Shown: positions 61,719-64,000 of the stretch, piece by piece | How positions within the stretch are numbered: the first letter of the stretch is position 1 | How the letters are laid out: each line of letters opens with the position of its first letter | NCBI RefSeq assembly: GCF_001045555.1 | Contig: NZ_LFBU01000001.1 | Location: 2,046,001-2,110,000 of the forward strand | From: Marinobacter subterrani | GTDB lineage: Bacteria; Pseudomonadota; Gammaproteobacteria; Pseudomonadales; Oleiphilaceae | Direction of reading: 5' to 3' | DNA: 64,000 nt | Made by a program: the position numbers and the translations under genes | The notes under the pieces: generated by a model | Database searches by the model: none | Told to the model about the DNA's origin: nothing | Seen by the model: the letters and a program-made list of their open reading frames with translations, nothing else

Positions 61719-62840
61719 ATGCCCAGCAGCAACGCTTCCGCGAACGTATTCTGTCATCCCGAGTTCGACAACCACGAACATCTGTCTTTTTTCTGTGATC
61801 CTGAAACCGGCCTGAAAGCCATTGTTGCCATTCATAACACCTCCCGCGGCCCTGCCCTGGGCGGCTGCCGGATGTTTCCCTATGCCACGGACGAAGAAGC
61901 CCTGCGCGATGTGCTGCGGCTTTCCCGCGGCATGACCTACAAATCCGCCCTGGCCAACCTGGACCTGGGCGGTGGCAAATCGGTGATCATTGGCGACCCG
62001 CGCAAACAGAAAACCGAAGCCCTGATGGAAGCCATGGGGCGGCACCTGGAAAGTCTCGGTGGGCAGTACATTGCAGCGGAAGACTCGGGCACCAGCGTGC
62101 CCGACCTCAAGGTGATGGGCCGGCACACCCGCCACGTGGCCGGCATCGCCTCGCGCACCGGATTCGACGGCAACCCCAGCAACGGCGACCCATCACCGGC
62201 AACCGCCTACGGCAGCTTTATCGGCCTGAAGGCAGCAGTAAAACACAAACTGGGCCAGGATAACCTGAGCGGGCTGAAGGTGGCCATCCAGGGCATTGGC
62301 AATGTCGGTTTCCGGCTGGCCAAACACCTGAAGGAGGCAGGTGCCGAGCTTTGGGTGTACGACATTCACGAAGACAACATGCGGCGCGCGGTGAACCAAC
62401 TGGGAGCCAGGCCAGCCACCGCTGAGAACATCCTGTTCCTGCCAGTAGACGTGGTCGCCCCCTGTGCCATGGGCGCAGTACTGAACTCCGCCAGCATTCC
62501 GCAACTGCAGGCCCGCATTGTGGCCGGCGCGGCCAATAACCTGCTGGAACACCCGGAGCATGACGCTATGCTGCGGAACCGGGGCATTCTCTATGCGCCC
62601 GATTTCGCCATCAACGCCGGTGGCATCATCGATGTGTTTTACGAACGTACCGGCGCCACGCCGGAAACAGTTCGCGCCCACGTCGATACCATCGGCGACA
62701 CCCTGACCGAAATCTTCAACCGGTCCGACCGCTCGGGTCGCCCGACCGGGGAGATCGCCAACGAACTGGCGGAAGAACGGTTCAAAAAGCACACCGCCGG
62801 AGCCGGTCTGGCACCCGGTCGGTTGGCTCGCACCGGATAA
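61719..62840 (+). CDS. Leucine dehydrogenase (Glu/Leu/Phe/Val dehydrogenase family)
   Basis: 373 residues from ATG 61719, which has GGAGGA eight bases upstream; the longer frame does not. Substrate domain with [12 protein letters not shown] and [20 protein letters not shown] (catalytic Lys in GGGKSV), [20 protein letters not shown], then the NAD domain with [20 protein letters not shown] and [16 protein letters not shown]. It deaminates leucine, isoleucine and valine to oxoacids with NAD. Divergent from azlCD and followed by a terminator-like hairpin. Confidence 0.9.
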   Translation: MPSSNASANVFCHPEFDNHEHLSFFCDPETGLKAIVAIHNTSRGPALGGCRMFPYATDEEALRDVLRLSRGMTYKSALANLDLGGGKSVIIGDPRKQKTEALMEAMGRHLESLGGQYIAAEDSGTSVPDLKVMGRHTRHVAGIASRTGFDGNPSNGDPSPATAYGSFIGLKAAVKHKLGQDNLSGLKVAIQGIGNVGFRLAKHLKEAGAELWVYDIHEDNMRRAVNQLGARPATAENILFLPVDVVAPCAMGAVLNSASIPQLQARIVAGAANNLLEHPEHDAMLRNRGILYAPDFAINAGGIIDVFYERTGATPETVRAHVDTIGDTLTEIFNRSDRSGRPTGEIANELAEERFKKHTAGAGLAPGRLARTG

Positions 62841-62861
62841 CCCAACACCGGCGCCCCCCTC

Positions 62862-62893
62862 CGGAAGCTGCAGATGACTGCAGCTTTCCGTTT
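62862..62893 (+). terminator. Possible terminator after leucine dehydrogenase
   Basis: CGGAAGCTGCAG pairs with CTGCAGCTTTCCG (one bulged base) around ATGA, followed by TTT then AAA. A short T-tract makes it a moderate terminator. It lies 21 bp after the stop. Confidence 0.6.
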
Positions 62894-62931
62894 AAACCCT
62901 GATACAAAAACAAATACTCCGGGAGATAGTT

Positions 62932-64000
62932 ATGTCTGTTACTTCATCAGATTCCGCCAGCCATTCAGGAGCGCTCGAAGGCTCATCGGGCGCGCTTGAA
63001 GGTTCAAACGCGAAGCGCGGGCTCTGGTCATCACGTCTTGCCTTTATTCTTGCGGCCACCGGTTCCGCGGTTGGTCTCGGCAATATCTGGAAGTTCCCCT
63101 ACATCACGGGAGAAAACGGCGGTGGCGCCTTTGTCCTGATGTACCTGATCTGTATTGCCGTGGTCGGCATTCCGATCATGATGGCGGAAGTCATGATCGG
63201 CCGGCGGGGCGGCCGTAGCCCGGTCAGCAGCCTGCGCCTGATCACCGAACGGGACGGCCTCCGTCCGGTCTGGAAAATGATGGGCGCCGTGGGCATCCTC
63301 GCCGGCTTCCTGATTCTCTCGTTCTATTCGGTTATCGGTGGCTGGGCAGTGTCCTACGTGGGCACCGCGGCCAGTGGCCAGCTTACCGGCCAGTCCGCCG
63401 ACGCCATTGGTGCAATCTTCTCGGGGCTGCTCAGTGATCCGATGACCCTGCTGCTGTGGCACAGCGTATTCATGGCCCTGGTGATGGTGGTGGTCGCCCG
63501 TGGTGTCAGCTCAGGCCTTGAACGGGCAGTGACCATCCTGATGCCGGCACTCTTCGTGTTGCTCCTGATCGTGGTCGGTTACGCCATGACCAGCGGCGGC
63601 TTTAGCCGAGCGGCGGCTTTCCTGTTCCAGCCAGACTTCTCGAAGCTCACCACCTCCGGCGTTCTGGTCGCCCTCGGCCACGCCTTCTTTACCCTGAGCC
63701 TGGGTATGGCGGTGATGATGGCATACGGCTCTTACCTGCCCAAGAACATCTCCATTGCCAAAACTTCCATTACCGTGTCCATCATCGACACCGGCGTTGC
63801 ACTGCTCGCGGGCATGGCCATTTTCCCGATCGTGTTCGCCAATGGCCTGGAACCCGGCGCCGGCCCGGGCCTGATTTTCCAGACGCTGCCCCTGGCCTTT
63901 GGCCAGATGCCCATGGGATCGCTGTTTGGCACGCTATTCTTCGTGTTGCTGATTTTTGCCGCCTGGACCTCCGGGATTTCGCTGCTGGAACCCATCGTCG
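62932..64000 (+). CDS. Neurotransmitter:sodium symporter family transporter, 3' end cut by window edge
   Basis: 356 codons visible, open to the right edge. ATG 62932 follows GGGAGA. After a ~32-residue hydrophilic N-terminus comes the NSS signature SRLAFILAATGSAVGLGNIW and KFPYITGENGGGAFVLMYLI (TM1 with the unwound sodium/substrate site). Later helices include FLILSFYSVIGGWAVSYVG and LGHAFFTLSLGMAVMMAYGS (TM6-like). It would import an amino acid or osmolyte with Na+. Neighbouring leucine dehydrogenase makes a hydrophobic amino acid plausible. Confidence 0.9.
   Translation, partial: MSVTSSDSASHSGALEGSSGALEGSNAKRGLWSSRLAFILAATGSAVGLGNIWKFPYITGENGGGAFVLMYLICIAVVGIPIMMAEVMIGRRGGRSPVSSLRLITERDGLRPVWKMMGAVGILAGFLILSFYSVIGGWAVSYVGTAASGQLTGQSADAIGAIFSGLLSDPMTLLLWHSVFMALVMVVVARGVSSGLERAVTILMPALFVLLLIVVGYAMTSGGFSRAAAFLFQPDFSKLTTSGVLVALGHAFFTLSLGMAVMMAYGSYLPKNISIAKTSITVSIIDTGVALLAGMAIFPIVFANGLEPGAGPGLIFQTLPLAFGQMPMGSLFGTLFFVLLIFAAWTSGISLLEPIV

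Overview
This window looks like chromosome from a marine, hydrocarbon-degrading gammaproteobacterium, most likely Marinobacter or a close relative. The reasons are an AlkB alkane hydroxylase, a terpene-degradation (atu) cluster, several acyl-CoA enzymes, a six-gene Mrp Na+/H+ antiporter with fused MrpA/MrpB, and many lipoproteins with gammaproteobacterial neighbours. The genus is an inference; there is no rRNA or tRNA gene here. I saw no insertion sequence, prophage or CRISPR array.

Layout. 1-2.0 kb: a periplasmic solute-binding protein (cut by the left edge) and a lipoprotein. 2.2-14.2 kb: atuR, then atuA-B-C-D-E-F-H, a pathway that carboxylates the branched isoprenoid acyl-CoA (geranyl-CoA type) so that beta-oxidation can proceed. 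14.5-21.6 kb: quinone oxidoreductase, BLUF photoreceptor, TRIC-type membrane protein, purine permease plus apt, FAH-family hydrolase, ABC1 kinase, mscL. 21.7-25.2 kb: sirtuin and D-2-hydroxyglutarate dehydrogenase, divergent from serA. 25.2-37.3 kb: OmpA lipoprotein, two alpha/beta hydrolases, GIY-YIG protein, EamA permease, a TRAP-DctP pseudogene, rlmJ, MFS permease, chemoreceptor, PhoX phosphatase and small proteins. 37.4-43.2 kb: alkB, a crotonase, an acyl-CoA dehydrogenase and a GlxA-type regulator. 43.8-49.6 kb: mrpA/B-C-D-E-F-G. 49.7-57.1 kb: ppnP, an acyl-CoA ligase, dadA, yciH, a DUF4136 lipoprotein, yigZ and a two-component system. 57.2-64 kb: a FemAB-like protein, dodecin, a DUF3750 protein, azlCD, leucine dehydrogenase and a sodium symporter cut by the right edge.

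The most unusual feature is a family of eleven intergenic elements of about 95-115 bp (E1-E11 below). Each folds into a Y: a 21-30 bp outer stem whose sequence differs from copy to copy but matches closely (often perfectly) within the copy, capped by two small hairpins that always carry a TCCN tetraloop (22 of 22 loops). Seven lie in or just after the atu cluster, filling most gaps between its genes. Four surround the alkB, crotonase, acyl-CoA dehydrogenase and glxA genes. Wherever two share a gap they are in opposite orientation (three of three). They look like REP/BIME-type elements, but with an unusual conserved double-hairpin head and a private outer stem.

Functionally, the window combines uptake and degradation of isoprenoids and alkanes with acyl-CoA activation and oxidation, branched-chain amino acid turnover (azlCD, leucine dehydrogenase, a LiuR-like site), serine biosynthesis coupled to D-2-hydroxyglutarate recycling, phosphate scavenging, and sodium/pH homeostasis suited to seawater.
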